NCBI GenBank assembly: GCA_025618425.1
Contig: CM046846.1
Coordinates: forward strand, 33,490,038-33,554,037
Length of the DNA: 64,000 bases
Direction of reading: 5' to 3'
Source: Heliocidaris tuberculata
Taxonomy: Eukaryota; Echinodermata; Echinoidea; Camarodonta; Echinometridae
Part shown: one piece after another, positions 47,100 through 57,850 of the stretch
How positions within the stretch are numbered: position 1 is the stretch's first letter
Layout of the letters: each line of letters starts with the position of its first letter
The notes under the pieces: model-generated
What the model was told of the DNA's origin: nothing
Database searches by the model: none
Seen by the model: the letters and a program-made list of their open reading frames with translations, nothing else
Program-made: the position numbers and the translations under genes

Positions 47100-48061
47100 T
47101 GCCCCTCCAACTCCCACAGCGATTTTCTCACTGATCTGCTCACCGTCTGCTCGTTCCCTACACTCACTTGTGCCTGTTATTTAATTTATCTAATCATGAA
47201 TGAAGCCGATGCAGTATACCCTTAATTCATTTTTATCATCAGATAATTCAGATTGCGCTTTGAACCCCACCAAGGATCTGTTCGGGACGTCGCAGTGAGA
47301 CTATACAATATGATTGATTAGACCAATTTATGCATCGAAACCCAAATAGACCAGTTCGTAGTTAGCACATGGTACAAATGACCCCAAATATCCACAGATA
47401 TTTCAAAAATGGAGATGTCCAACTTTGTGCACTTTAGAATAATCACTCTCAAAGTGATAGATGTGCCTCATGAATAGCTTTTGTTTCGCCTTTTGAAAAG
47501 CATACTTCCACCTGGGTATCATGGAATGCACCATTGGTGAATAATTGAATAATGATTACATGACATTCATGAGCACATATCAAGTATTCGTGTCAGTGGG
47601 TTTTAGAATTTGGTACAGATGACCTTTATCTGCTCATGCTCAGATTGTATCTACGAACTGGCTTATTATAAGAAATCATTAAAATTTGTGCTTGCCTGCT
47701 ATGTTCACTCGCAAAATATGGATCATCAGACTCTCACACATAACAACAAATTATGGCTGGAGGGGCTGCCCCAAGGATATCTAAAGTTCCGATATTCGGG
47801 CAACCATCGCATCATATTATGGCAGAGAGGTGCCCGAATAGTGTACTAGTATAAAAGAGTGGGGTTTTTTTAACCTCACTTCTTTTACTCACAACATTGC
47901 GAAACTGGAAAATTGATATTCTGGCAAGAGGCTCAGCCCCCTCATGAAAATGTCCCTGTAAGCTAATGATGACAGAGCAATATTAGGACCCCCAATTACT
48001 ATTAAAGACAATCCCTGAAAGCATGCAGGATGGGGAGGCAATCAAACCTTGGGGAAAAGGT

Positions 48062-48330
48062 TCAAAAAGCTGATTTACGGTGTGAAAGGACAAAAATAAG
48101 AGAAACAGGATGGTGAAAGTTTGAAAGATATCGGAAAAAGAATAAGGGATTCATTAAAAAAAAATGAGATCACTACATCTATGCGATTCTCAAATTGGCA
48201 ATTTAGTGAATCGACTGTGACCACTGGACTCTATATGACATAGAGTTCAGTGACTGTGACGTATCCACGGTCAACTCTCCCATTTGGTCGTACACCAAAA
48301 TATCCTTAAATGCCGGTTTCTCTTGAGCGC
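48062..48330 (+). repeat. Diverged AAGTCCACCC-family repeat
   Basis: Shares GAGAAACAGGATGGTGAAAG and ATATCGGAAAAAGAATAAGG with the copy at 9866, but the start motif is lost. Confidence 0.4.
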
Positions 48331-48827
48331 CTTTTCCCTCGGGACAGTACTCAAAACATATTGTAGTAGATAGCATATTCCTCCAAGAAGAGAAAGATTC
48401 TACAAAGTTATAAATTTGGAAAAATTGAGATTTAAGTTATTTTGTGTGCTGGAGCGAATGGGAAAGTTGACCGCCGCTACATCACAGTGGCTGTACCGAT
48501 TCGGTCAATTTGAGATTCCCTTATTATTTTGTAGTGATTACAACTTTCCAATTTTGTTAAAATTTTCACCATTCTGCTTCTCTGATTTCTCTGCTTCCAC
48601 ACAAATCAAATTATTCCAAAGGTCGGGTTGCCCTTTAATGTCTCAAAAAGCTCATTTTCCTAGCTTATCTATTATCCACTCTTTATCGATGCTCTTTTTT
48701 TCTCAGTCTGTTGAAGAATGCTCCACCACCCCTACCTGAACCCTAGACAGTAATAAGGATAATAATGGTGGCTTCTTATTAAGCGCTTAGGTCCATCATG
48801 TATGATGCTCATGGCGCTTTACATACA

Positions 48828-48945
48828 TACATACAAAATAAAGTACAACAATATAATACAATATAATATAATGTAATACAATACAATACAACACAATACA
48901 ATACAATACAATACTATATAATACAATAATACAATAATACAAAAT
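48828..48945. repeat. (ATACA)n-type pentanucleotide array
   Basis: Units of ATACA and AATAC with variants. It follows a SINE-like AAGGATAATAATGGTGGCTT...AAGCGC tail at about 48757. Confidence 0.8.
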
Positions 48946-49504
48946 AATAATAGATAGGCCTATATTGGAGATTCGTTTTAACACTCACAAGAATGTCGTG
49001 CGTTTATGAGTGAAAGAGTGACATTAATTTTAGTTAGCAAAAAAAAAGGGGGGAAGAAAAAGAAAGAAACGTTTTAGTAGGCCCTATCTTATTTCATTTT
49101 ATGATTTCATTTTTTTAATTTTGAGGATAGCAGTACATTTGTAAAATGGTTTTCATGATATTAAACAGGCATACATAAGATATTTTAATTCTATTACCCT
49201 CTTTCCTCTGAAAAAGGAGAAGTTTGTCACTATAGACTTTTATTTGTATGTATAATATTATGTCACTTTATATCCAGCTTTGGAATTTTCATTTTTCTTT
49301 TACGCTTTGTCACGCAAATTAGTGAGACACCGTAACGATAATGGACGCTGCGACAACAGCGACACGTAAGTTGAAATGAAGGATAAAAGTATATTTTTCA
49401 ATAATTTTTTTTGATATTATGAATTGTCTTATCGTTCATGTAACTGTGTTTTACTTGAGAAATACATATGTGATATGACAAGGAAAGAATGATGTTAGAA
49501 ATAA

Positions 49505-49740
49505 CCGATCCAACGTTCTTTCGTATGGCGGCAATGCGGCTTTTTTGTGCGAGTGGGCAGTGCCAGTGGCATTGCCTTTCATTGCATTGAGCACTGCATT
49601 ATGTAGATCTATGCTGGGTTACAGGCCAATTGTCATTTGCATGGCTGCCGCCCTGCCCGCACTCGGTCAAGCCGAGCGGCGCGGAGCCCTCCGTTAATAT
49701 GTTCTTGAATCTTGGAGTCGGTCGTTGAGCGACGGCACCA
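49505..49740 (+). promoter_or_regulatory. CpG-rich stretch, possible SH3RF promoter
   Basis: GC- and CpG-rich against an AT-rich background (GGCGGCAATGCGGC, GCCGAGCGGCGCGGAGCCC), unique-looking, 4 kb upstream of the SH3RF coding exon. Just before it, CAGCGACAC|GTAAGT at 49365-49371 is a consensus donor that could end a 5' non-coding exon. Position and composition are the only evidence. Confidence 0.25.
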
Positions 49741-50626
49741 TGATGATCATAAGATCTAAGAGAGAGAAAAGCTTGTACATGTATAAGTGGTGAGAGAGAA
49801 GATGCCTCTTACTTTTCTAATAGTATCGTGATAAGAAACATTCACAATTTCATGGCCAGATGATCTGAGGAGATGCTGCTGATATCTGGGCAAACTGTGT
49901 GTTGCATGGGCATGGCTTTTACTAAACAGTCGGGTTGCGACGCGGTGCGGGCCGGCTCGTTGGGGAGAAATTTTCGAACATTGAATTGTATGTTGCCTTC
50001 AAGGGGACAAATCGAAAAAGTGTCCATCTCGAAAAACAAGGGAAGAAAGAAAACAGAAGGATAATACAAAGAAAAACATGAACGATAGAGAGAGGATAGA
50101 AGGGTAGGAAAGATGGAAGAGAAGATGGTGAAAGGATACAGAGAATGCAACAAAAGGAAAAATTGGAGAGGATGAATGAGTGGATAAAAACAAAGAATAA
50201 CAAAGAAAGAGACAATGATAGAAGGATAAAAATATTAAAGAGTAACATAAGGAAAGATAGAAGAGAAGATGATAATTTGAATAAAAGAATAAAATGAAAG
50301 ATGAAAAAATTATAGGATAAGAACAGAATGGCTTAAGGAAAGTAAAGATGGAAAGCAGAAAATTATTATTAAAAAGAATATCAATAATATGATAGAGAAA
50401 TGATAGGATAAAAAAAAATAAGGTAATGAAAGATAGAAAGAGAAATGATAGAAAGATAAAGATTAACGTGGGGAGAAAATGATAAAAGGAAACAAAGAAT
50501 ATCATAATGAGAGAAAGGATGGAAAGATAATTGATAAAAGGATAAAAGCAAGGAATAACAAAATGAGAGATAGAGAAATGATAAAAGGATGAATATAAAC
50601 ATGAGGAAAGGTGGAAGAAAAGATGA

Positions 50627-50882
50627 TACTGTATACGCCATGTATTTCGCGGGGGTTTTATTTTCGCGAATCGCGAGTGGGTCGCGAATTTAACAACACG
50701 CCAAAATATTGCCAACATAAGAAGTCGGTTGAATTTGTTGTCTCCTGGTCAGAAATTCACCACTTCACTTTGCAAAAGTACATCATCACCGCTGTTTGTA
50801 GATTTGAGAATTTTCCCACTGCGAATTCAACCACTCGCGAAATAGTCTGGTTATGGCTGCGAAATTTACGGCTTTTACAGTA
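50627..50882. mobile_element. Nested MITE (TACTGTA ends, TTTCGCG interior)
   Basis: 256 bp. TACTGTATACGCCATGTATT TCGCG on the left, and inverted TACTGTAAAAGCCGTAAATT TCGCAG on the right. It lies inside the purine-rich foldback. Confidence 0.7.
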
Positions 50883-50883
50883 A

Positions 50884-51065
50884 TAAAAATAATGGCCACT
50901 TATATAGCGCTCATATCTCGGTTATAGCCGAGTCACAAAAGTAGCTATCAAGCATATCAGGTACCCATTTACACCTGGGTGGAGAGTGGCAAATATAGAT
51001 GAGTGGCTTGCCAAAGGACTTTAGTGCAGTTGTGTGATTCAAACCCTGTACTTTGTGCTCTGCAT
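50884..51065 (-). repeat. SINE-like repeat, AATAATGG-tailed family
   Basis: ATAATGGCCACTTATATAGC GC start, ACACCTGGGTGGAGAGTGGCA middle, and GATTCAAACCC as a decayed inverted B box. Confidence 0.5.
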
Positions 51066-51609
51066 GAAAGTAAAGATGGAAAGCAAAAAAAAATATATAG
51101 GATAAAAAGAATAAATATAAAGAGTAACATAAGGAAAGAGGGAAGACAAGATGATAAGAATATTTAAAGAATAACATGATGAAAGGAAAGGTGGAAAGAA
51201 AAAAATTATAGAAGGATAAAAAAAGAATAGCACTACTACACCTTTTTATCTCTTTTTTTTTCTTTTTTTTTTTGCTGCTCAAAAAAGCAGATACCATACA
51301 TACAATTTATAAAAAATGCTCGAAAAATTCTACCCAGCGAGCCGCGCCGTTCCACACCGCGACCAGACTGTTTAGTAAAAGCCTGTTGCATGAACATGAT
51401 GAACAACTACATGTAGCATCATGATAAGTTGAACTTGAAGAAGTCTGGGCTATTTATCTCTGCACTGGGGACAACTTGGGACTTGGCAGAAAAATGAGGC
51501 TGATTCATCCAAGGAAGTAGAATCATTCAGAAATATCTCCATGAATTTTTGCTTTATTTACATGTACATATTATTTATCATGCTAAAATGTAAAACAGAG
51601 GTAGAGTAA

Positions 51610-52380
51610 AATCACTCGTGCCCCATCGCTGGGACCACTGCTGGGTACGGGGAAAATTCAGCAGTCCCAGCACACCACCGATTGCAAATGATTTTGAGTC
51701 GTTTGAATCGGCACTACAACACGGGGAAAATATCAGCGATACCAGCAAAACTTTTCTTTTTATCAAAATAATTTTCAAATCGTAGCTTTTGGACATCGTA
51801 TGGTGAGGTAAAAGAATTATTAAAATATTTAGATAGATCTACAAATTTTCATCTCCCCTTGTGAACCATTTTGAAACAAATAGAACCAAACTGGAGAAGA
51901 TTTTGACTCCGTATATTTGTACATGTAGCTGGAGTTAACGTTTTTGTAGACTATATTCCATAAGTTGCAATAAGACTTTCTTTTTAAACAACAAACAAAG
52001 CCATTCAGAATCATTTTATAATAATATAAGCAAATATCCAGTTCTGTCTGCTATACCTCTAACTTCAGGGAGCTCCAAGTACAAATCTACTTTAGTCAGA
52101 ATCTGCATTACTTTGGTTGCTTTTTTTCAAAACAGGACAAAGAAAGAAAGATGAAAAATTGTACTTGAATATTAAGAAAAATTTCTTACCTCACTAGATG
52201 GCATCCATGATTTGACAGGTAATTTGATGAAAAAAAATTTGTTACGCTGGCATCATGGATATTTTTCCTGTGTTGTAGTACGGATTCAACGACTCAAATT
52301 CACCAGTGCGCTGATAGTTTCCCCGCATACATATAGGTGTACAGAGGGGGAAACTGTCGGCGGTACGGTCCTAGTGATTG
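51610..52380. mobile_element. 770-bp element with long inverted arms
   Basis: The segment 51690-51752 (GAGTCGTTTGAATCGGCACT ACAACACGGGGAAAATATCA GCGAT) returns inverted at 52243-52302. Flanking it, GGGGAAA...CAGC words at 51615-51690 are weakly inverted at 52310-52380. No coding frame. Confidence 0.6.
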
Positions 52381-52382
52381 AA

Positions 52383-52586
52383 CACTAGTGGGTTCCATGA
52401 CATTTGCTCCTGCGACAATTGCTCCGGTCTAACTTTGCCATGTTAATCCTAAACCTAAACCTAACCCTAATCCTAATCCTAATCTTCACGTTGTCCTTAA
52501 CAAAAAACCAAATCATGACCTTGACCTTAACCTTTGACCTTTCAAGATATAGACGGAGGAGCAAATGTCGTGTCACCACACTAGTG
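52383..52586. mobile_element. MITE (CACTAGTG ends) with telomere-like interior
   Basis: The left end CACTAGTGGGTTCCATGACA TTTGCTCC and inverted right end CACTAGTGTGGTGACACGAC ATTTGCTCC. The interior 52447-52482 is a degenerate CCTAAAC/CCTAACC/CCTAATC run. Confidence 0.75.
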
Positions 52587-52689
52587 ATGTCAAAAGAAAA
52601 TATTCAGTCATACATGTACCTGAGATATAATCATTGCTCATACATGTATATGTTTTTACCCAACACTTGTATGAAATAAGTCTATTCCT

Positions 52690-52922
52690 GCATCAAAAAC
52701 TAAGAAAATGAAAATGAATGATTTTTAGGGTACAGGGCAAATGGGTGAGGAGCTCGCAAGATACGTCATGGAGTTGCCAATTTGTGTTTGATTGATTTCA
52801 ACTTCAGAAATTCATAACTTTCTTATTTCTTATCGGATTTTGTTCAAACCTTCACTGATCGGTTTCTTTAATTTTTCTGCCTCTTTTAAAACCAACTTGT
52901 AATCAGGGTGGACTTTCCCTTT
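52690..52922 (-). repeat. AAGTCCACCC-family repeat, inverted
   Basis: The minus strand starts AAAGGGAAAGTCCACCCTGA and continues with GTGAAGGTTTGAACAAAATC CGATAAGAAATAAGAAAGTT ATG, matching the copy at 9866. Confidence 0.7.
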
Positions 52923-53632
52923 AAATAGCTTTTTTTTTTGTTTTATTAATATCTTAATGTACTCTATTATTGTGACAGTTTGTTTGTATTTTATTGTAAT
53001 TTTGTTCATTTCTGCATGTGTTCTGTTTGTTGAGGCTTTCATTTGGATCAATATTCAGATAGAATTGATAGCAATTCAACTCTACAGATGAAATGATACA
53101 GGAGTGTTCTAATTATTTCATGCACAAATCCTCGAAAAGCTAAATTTTCAATCAGATATGATATTCAATTAGATGTGACATGCTTATTGTAGATCTACAT
53201 CAGTATATTATTGTATGATGTATTTAGATGTCAAATCTTCTGAATTCATTTAGATTGGGAAAATATTAATAATAATATGATATTTAGGGTTCTTGAGTGC
53301 TCATGTCTATCAGACCTGACACTCCTGGTACACCACAATTATTACCCCAGCTTTAGCATTGACTTTTAAACTTTTCTTTGATACCAAACCTGATTAGATT
53401 AAAGTTTTTAAATTGAAGGTTTCTTGTCATTTTTTCAATTGTTATTGCTCTTCTACTACTGGGAAGGTGACATTTGATAGTAATTTGTACTGAGGGGGAA
53501 AATGTAACATAATTTCATGTACATGTAAGTTTAATGGCTTTACAGAATAAAGTTCAGTCTAATCCTGCAAAAAGGACATTAAAAGGTTTGAATGATTGAA
53601 AGTTTTTGCATTGTGATTTCTTTTTATATCAG

Positions 53633-53808
53633 GTGAAAGCTAAACAACAATATTCATCCTGGTACACCTCCAGTTTCTATGGAATGATGTAGAGTGCTAG
53701 AGATGATAAACAATGGCAGACTCATGACATCTCAGATGATGTTATTATGGATGAAAGCTTCATAAAGTAATGGGGCTGCAAATATCCTAAATGAACAGTC
53801 CATTCAGA
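53633..53808 (+). other. SH3RF exon, 5' untranslated part
   Basis: Follows TTGTGATTTCTTTTTATATCAG, a good 3' splice site, so at least one upstream non-coding exon is expected. TAA at 53788-53790 sits directly before an in-frame ATG at 53791, which closes the frame upstream. Confidence 0.55.
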
Positions 53809-54162
53809 ATGGATGAACAATCGATATTTGACATCCTTGAGTGCTCCGTGTGTCTGGAGCGGTTGGATACAACCAGTCGCGTCCTGCCCTGCCAGCACAC
53901 CTTCTGCATGCGATGTCTTCAGCAGATCCTCAACACCCGAGGCGAACTGCGCTGTCCAGAATGCAGGGACCTGGCCCCGCATCAAAGAGTGACGGACCTG
54001 CCTACAAACATTCTCCTTGTGAGACTGTTGGATGGCATGAAGAGGCCAGCTCCGGCATCGCCGAAGATTACAGGTTCAACTTCCGGCAGTTCAGGAGGGA
54101 GCGTGGGAAAGAGCAATGGACAGGCTGATTCTACTTCCGCCAGTAGGAGTGGTGTTTCCAAG
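53809..54162 (+). CDS. SH3RF1: POSH/SH3RF-type RING E3 ligase, first coding exon
   Basis: N-terminus of a POSH-family protein (SH3RF1/SH3RF3 type): a RING ubiquitin ligase with several SH3 domains that scaffolds Rac-JNK signalling. From the second ATG it reads [20 protein letters not shown], the family start. The RING is complete: C12, C15, C28, H30, C33, C36, C49, C52 (C-x2-C-x12-C-x-H-x2-C-x2-C-x12-C-x2-C). [14 protein letters not shown] follows, another family hallmark, then a Ser/Gly linker. The ATG at 53791 would add six residues, but homologues begin MDE, so 53809 is preferred. The exon ends in phase 0 at 54162 (AAG|GTAATT). The SH3 domains must lie on later exons beyond 64000, because no SH3 motif (ALYDY, WW, GxFPxNYV) was found to the window end. 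Orthology to SH3RF1 rather than SH3RF3 is not resolved. Confidence 0.9.
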
Positions 54163-54668
54163 GTAATTGACTTTTTATTCATTATATTGCCTCTGAGTCC
54201 ATTGTTTGATTCTTTCCACTTTACTTCTGATTTTTGTGGCAATGTTTACACAGTATTTGCAAAATGTACGATGACAAATATTTGCCAAACTGCATAAAGA
54301 TTGAGGCAATTGTGAGCAGGAGCCTTGAAGTATAGAATATTAAATAACCTATTCAAGCATGTTAGAAAATAAACACAGAAGATCTAGAGAGAAGAGATCA
54401 GAACAAGCATTGTTTGCAGATGAAAAGGTTCCCACTGATTTAAACAAATAGGATATATCTGCCTACGTACATGACGTTATCTGATGAAATATGAACACAC
54501 TTTGACTTGTTGTCTGTATGCCCATGTAATGTACACATTGACAAGGATGTTTATCATTGTGTTGTCTGAAGAAACTATGGGTTTTCCATTCATTCATTTT
54601 TACTGAAAGAGAAGGTTGAGTTCTAGTATTAGTAAAGGTAAAAAATGTCAGTTTGGAAGGATATCAAA

Positions 54669-54970
54669 GAAGAAACATCCCTTGAAAAGGATTCTCTTCA
54701 AATACCTTCATAATCAAATTACAGTTCACTTTGCATACATGTAAGTCAAATCTGTTGGGACCACAAAACATGGACTTACACAAAATTCGACTTAGAAAAT
54801 GTAAATAACATATGTCATAGAAGAAACATCCCTTGAAAAGGATTCTCTTCAAATGCCTTCATAATCAAATTACAGTTAACTTTGCATAAGTCAAATCTGT
54901 TTGGACCACAAATCATACATGTAGTTAGACTTACACAAAATTCGACTTAGAAAATGTAAATAACACATAT
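54669..54970. repeat. 151-bp tandem duplication
   Basis: GAAGAAACATCCCTTGAAAA...ACTTAGAAAATGTAAATAAC occurs twice in direct tandem, differing by a few substitutions and small gaps. Confidence 0.9.
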
Positions 54971-55687
54971 TTTGCTTAGTTTGGTACAAAAAATCGATTC
55001 GACGTACATGTAAGTAAAGTTTGACTGATGCGACTTTGAGTTATGCAAGGTTAACTGTATGATGAGAAATAAGTAAAAACTTTTTACCAAACTTTCAGCC
55101 CACATGTATGTGTAGTCCCATATACATATTTCTGTGTGCAGTGCATGTAACTTTCAGCAAGATAGAGTGTATTTTGTATTTGAATTTTGATGATTTCAAA
55201 ACCCCACAGAATACACTAATTTCTTATGTAAGTACTACATGCACATAATCAAACTTTTATAATTGCTTTCAGACAGCTTCTTTCACAATGTAATCGCATG
55301 AACAGAACTCAACTTTTTCTTTGATAGTAGGTATATTATTTTGTCTTTCTCCTTGCGAAATGTTTGAAGAGAGAATAAAACGGGCAATATTCTATGAAAT
55401 ATTTGTTAATAATGATAATAAAAAACGTCCCTGTGCGCTTCCAAAGGGTTTGGATATTATTACCCTGTGCATATGAATAATGTAGGTATTAAAGAATGGA
55501 TGTACATGTACATGTATGATGCAGGGATCGAAAGTGATGCACTTTGTTTTCAAAAATTAAAATCAAAAAGTCATGTAATGCACTATTACTGGCAAACCAA
55601 TTTTTGTGAGTATTTCTTCTGAAATTAAGCTTGGACATCTATGACAAGAAAATGTCAATAATGATTTTTAGTCAATATCGATGGCCA

Positions 55688-56103
55688 TGTAAATTTTCCT
55701 CAACCAAGTTAACAGGTCATAAGACTTTGCACTGTGGTAAATGAATATAGACTTTTGCATCCAATTAATGTGAATTTTCCTCAACCAAGTTAACAGGTCA
55801 TAAGACTTTGCACTGTGGTAAATGAATATAGACTTTTGCATCCAATTAATGTGAATTTTCCTCAACCAAGTTAACAGGTCATAAGACTTTGCACTGTGGT
55901 AAATGAATATAGACTTTTGCATCCAATTAATGTGAATTTTCCTCAACCAAGTTAACAGGTCATAAGACTTTGCACTGTGGTAAACGAATATAGACTTTTG
56001 CATCCAATTAATGTGAATTTTCCTCAACCAAGTTAACAGGTCATAAGACTTTGCACTGTGGTAAATGAATATAGACTTTTGCATCCAATTAATGTGAATT
56101 TTC
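55688..56103. repeat. 81-bp tandem array, five copies
   Basis: Five nearly identical 81-bp units (AATTTTCCTCAACCAAGTTA...GCATCCAATTAATGTG). Because 81 is a multiple of three, one minus-strand frame stays open with a repeated 27-residue unit. No start context or homology supports translation. Confidence 0.95.
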
Positions 56104-57684
56104 CTTGATATTGATTAAATTTATAATGATAATTAGGCAATAAATGTAAATTTCTTTTGTTTTTTTAGAAATCCTATAGGGTCTTTCTGTTACATGTCCC
56201 ATAACGTTTGGTGCATCATAAACATCTTATTATATGTAAATATATACATGTATAAATTTTTAAATAAATTATGTAGCTTAATAAACCACATTGCTTTGTG
56301 CTGCTAGCCTGCTACATGCTGTTCAAGAAAACATTTGATTTCTTATGCATGTACGTAGGTGTACAGTGCACATGTTACATTTTTGATGAACAGTCAGGAT
56401 TCAAAGTGCTTCAAGTCGAGGGCTATATATATATATATGCTATATATGTAAATGTTCAACCCCGCCCATGTTCTGCAGTCCAACTTTAAATCAGATATAA
56501 AGAAATGTCAAATCTTTTCACACATTTCTGCCATTAGTCTTTGGTTGTGATAATGCCAAAGGAACTCATTGAGTCACTCAGACAGGCAGAACCCTCTGTA
56601 TTGTGTTGTGTGGTAACATTTCTTTGTGTTGTGACCCAACCACGACTTTTCCAATAAAATTGCCAAAGGATTAGAAGAAATTTAAGCCAAGTCAAGTCAA
56701 AACAGCACAGAGAAAGGACTGCAAAGTTTCTTTCGATTTCAATATTGTGGTGGAACAACAACTCGAGGGCATTGATTTGGGGGATAAATAGTCTCATTTT
56801 GGGTGTATTCAGGAGAAGTGTTGTGAAGAATTACTGTGTTGTTTGATTGAGTGAGTTTGAATAGGTACTCAGACGATATGTCTGGCAGTCTCCTTTCTGT
56901 CTTTATTCTTATCGTCACCCATCCAGACTCCCCGGAGAATGAGTTTTTAAGGATTATATTTTTTTTCATCCTGGAAAAAAATACTTGAACTGTATGTATG
57001 TACTCAGTACATGTGCAGAAGTGTAGTGTAGGAGAAAAATCTGTAGCCTATATTTTGTAACAGAAACATCTTTTAAATCATACTTGACTTGTTTTGTTTG
57101 TGAAATCTTATGAAAAATTGAAAGTTTTCCATGTACATTAGGCCTCCTTTACCCAATGGCTCTTGAGGTTATTATCTTCCCACATGTTCTATGAGTACAT
57201 GAGTTATCAAATAACTTTATTTTCATTATAAACATTTGCAATATTAAAAAAAATAACTATTTTCTATGATGTACAAATTGATTTTAATTTCAAATCGTCT
57301 GTAAATCATTCTGGCTCAAAATGTATAGGCCTACATGTATGCTCTTCGAAATCAGACATTATGTTTGGAGAACCCATACACTACACATTACACTGGAAAG
57401 GAGGTCACTATGAAACATAGGCCTGCTTAGAAACAAACTGGACAGTCCGTGCATGTATAATGGCAGTTATTGTTGGGGTAGGTTTGGAAATGTAATCCTC
57501 GTCGGCACGGTAGGATGACAGGTCTAGCTAAATTAAGATTCTGTTCGTGGCTGGAGCAGAGCGCCCTGTATACTGTTACAGAGTTTTGTGGCAAGGCCAG
57601 AGAAATGAATATGGTTTTTGTCCCGTCTTGCTCTCCTTTTAAAATTAATGTTCATGTAGAAAGGATGAAAGTTCATTCAACATC

Positions 57685-57850
57685 AATTAAAGGGGAAGTC
57701 CACCCTAAAAATGAGATGGTTTCATTAAAGGCAGAAAAATTAAAGAAGTAGATCCATGAAAGTTTGAGAATAATCGTTCAAGAGTAAGAAAGTTAAATGA
57801 ATTTTACAGTTGTAATCAATAAAACGCAAAATTGCAACTCTTACAAATAC
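57685..57850 (+). repeat. AAGTCCACCC-family repeat
   Basis: ATTAAAGGGGAAGTCCACCC then GGCAGAAAAATTAAAGAAG, ATGAAAGTTTGAGAATAATC and GTAATCAATAAAACGCAAAA. It matches the copies at 9866 and 52690 in order and orientation. Confidence 0.65.

Larger units (their letters stand above)
49901..51391. mobile_element. 1.5-kb foldback with purine-rich interior
   Basis: The left arm 49903-49984 (GGCTTTTACTAAACAGTCGG..., GC-rich) returns inverted at 51315-51391 with about 85% identity. Between them the plus strand is strongly purine-biased (GATAAAAGAATAACAAAATG AGAGATGGA-type units, 50040-50620 and 51060-51240). The long Phe/Ser/Leu frames on the minus strand are a by-product. Confidence 0.7.

Noticed and set aside
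49999..50718. A 239-codon minus-strand frame rich in Phe, Leu and Ser that looks like a membrane protein
   Set aside because: It is the pyrimidine strand of a purine-rich repeat interior, runs into a nested MITE and has no known membrane family pattern.
53722..54242. Minus-strand and alternate + strand frames over the SH3RF exon
   Set aside because: Shadows of the real RING-encoding frame.
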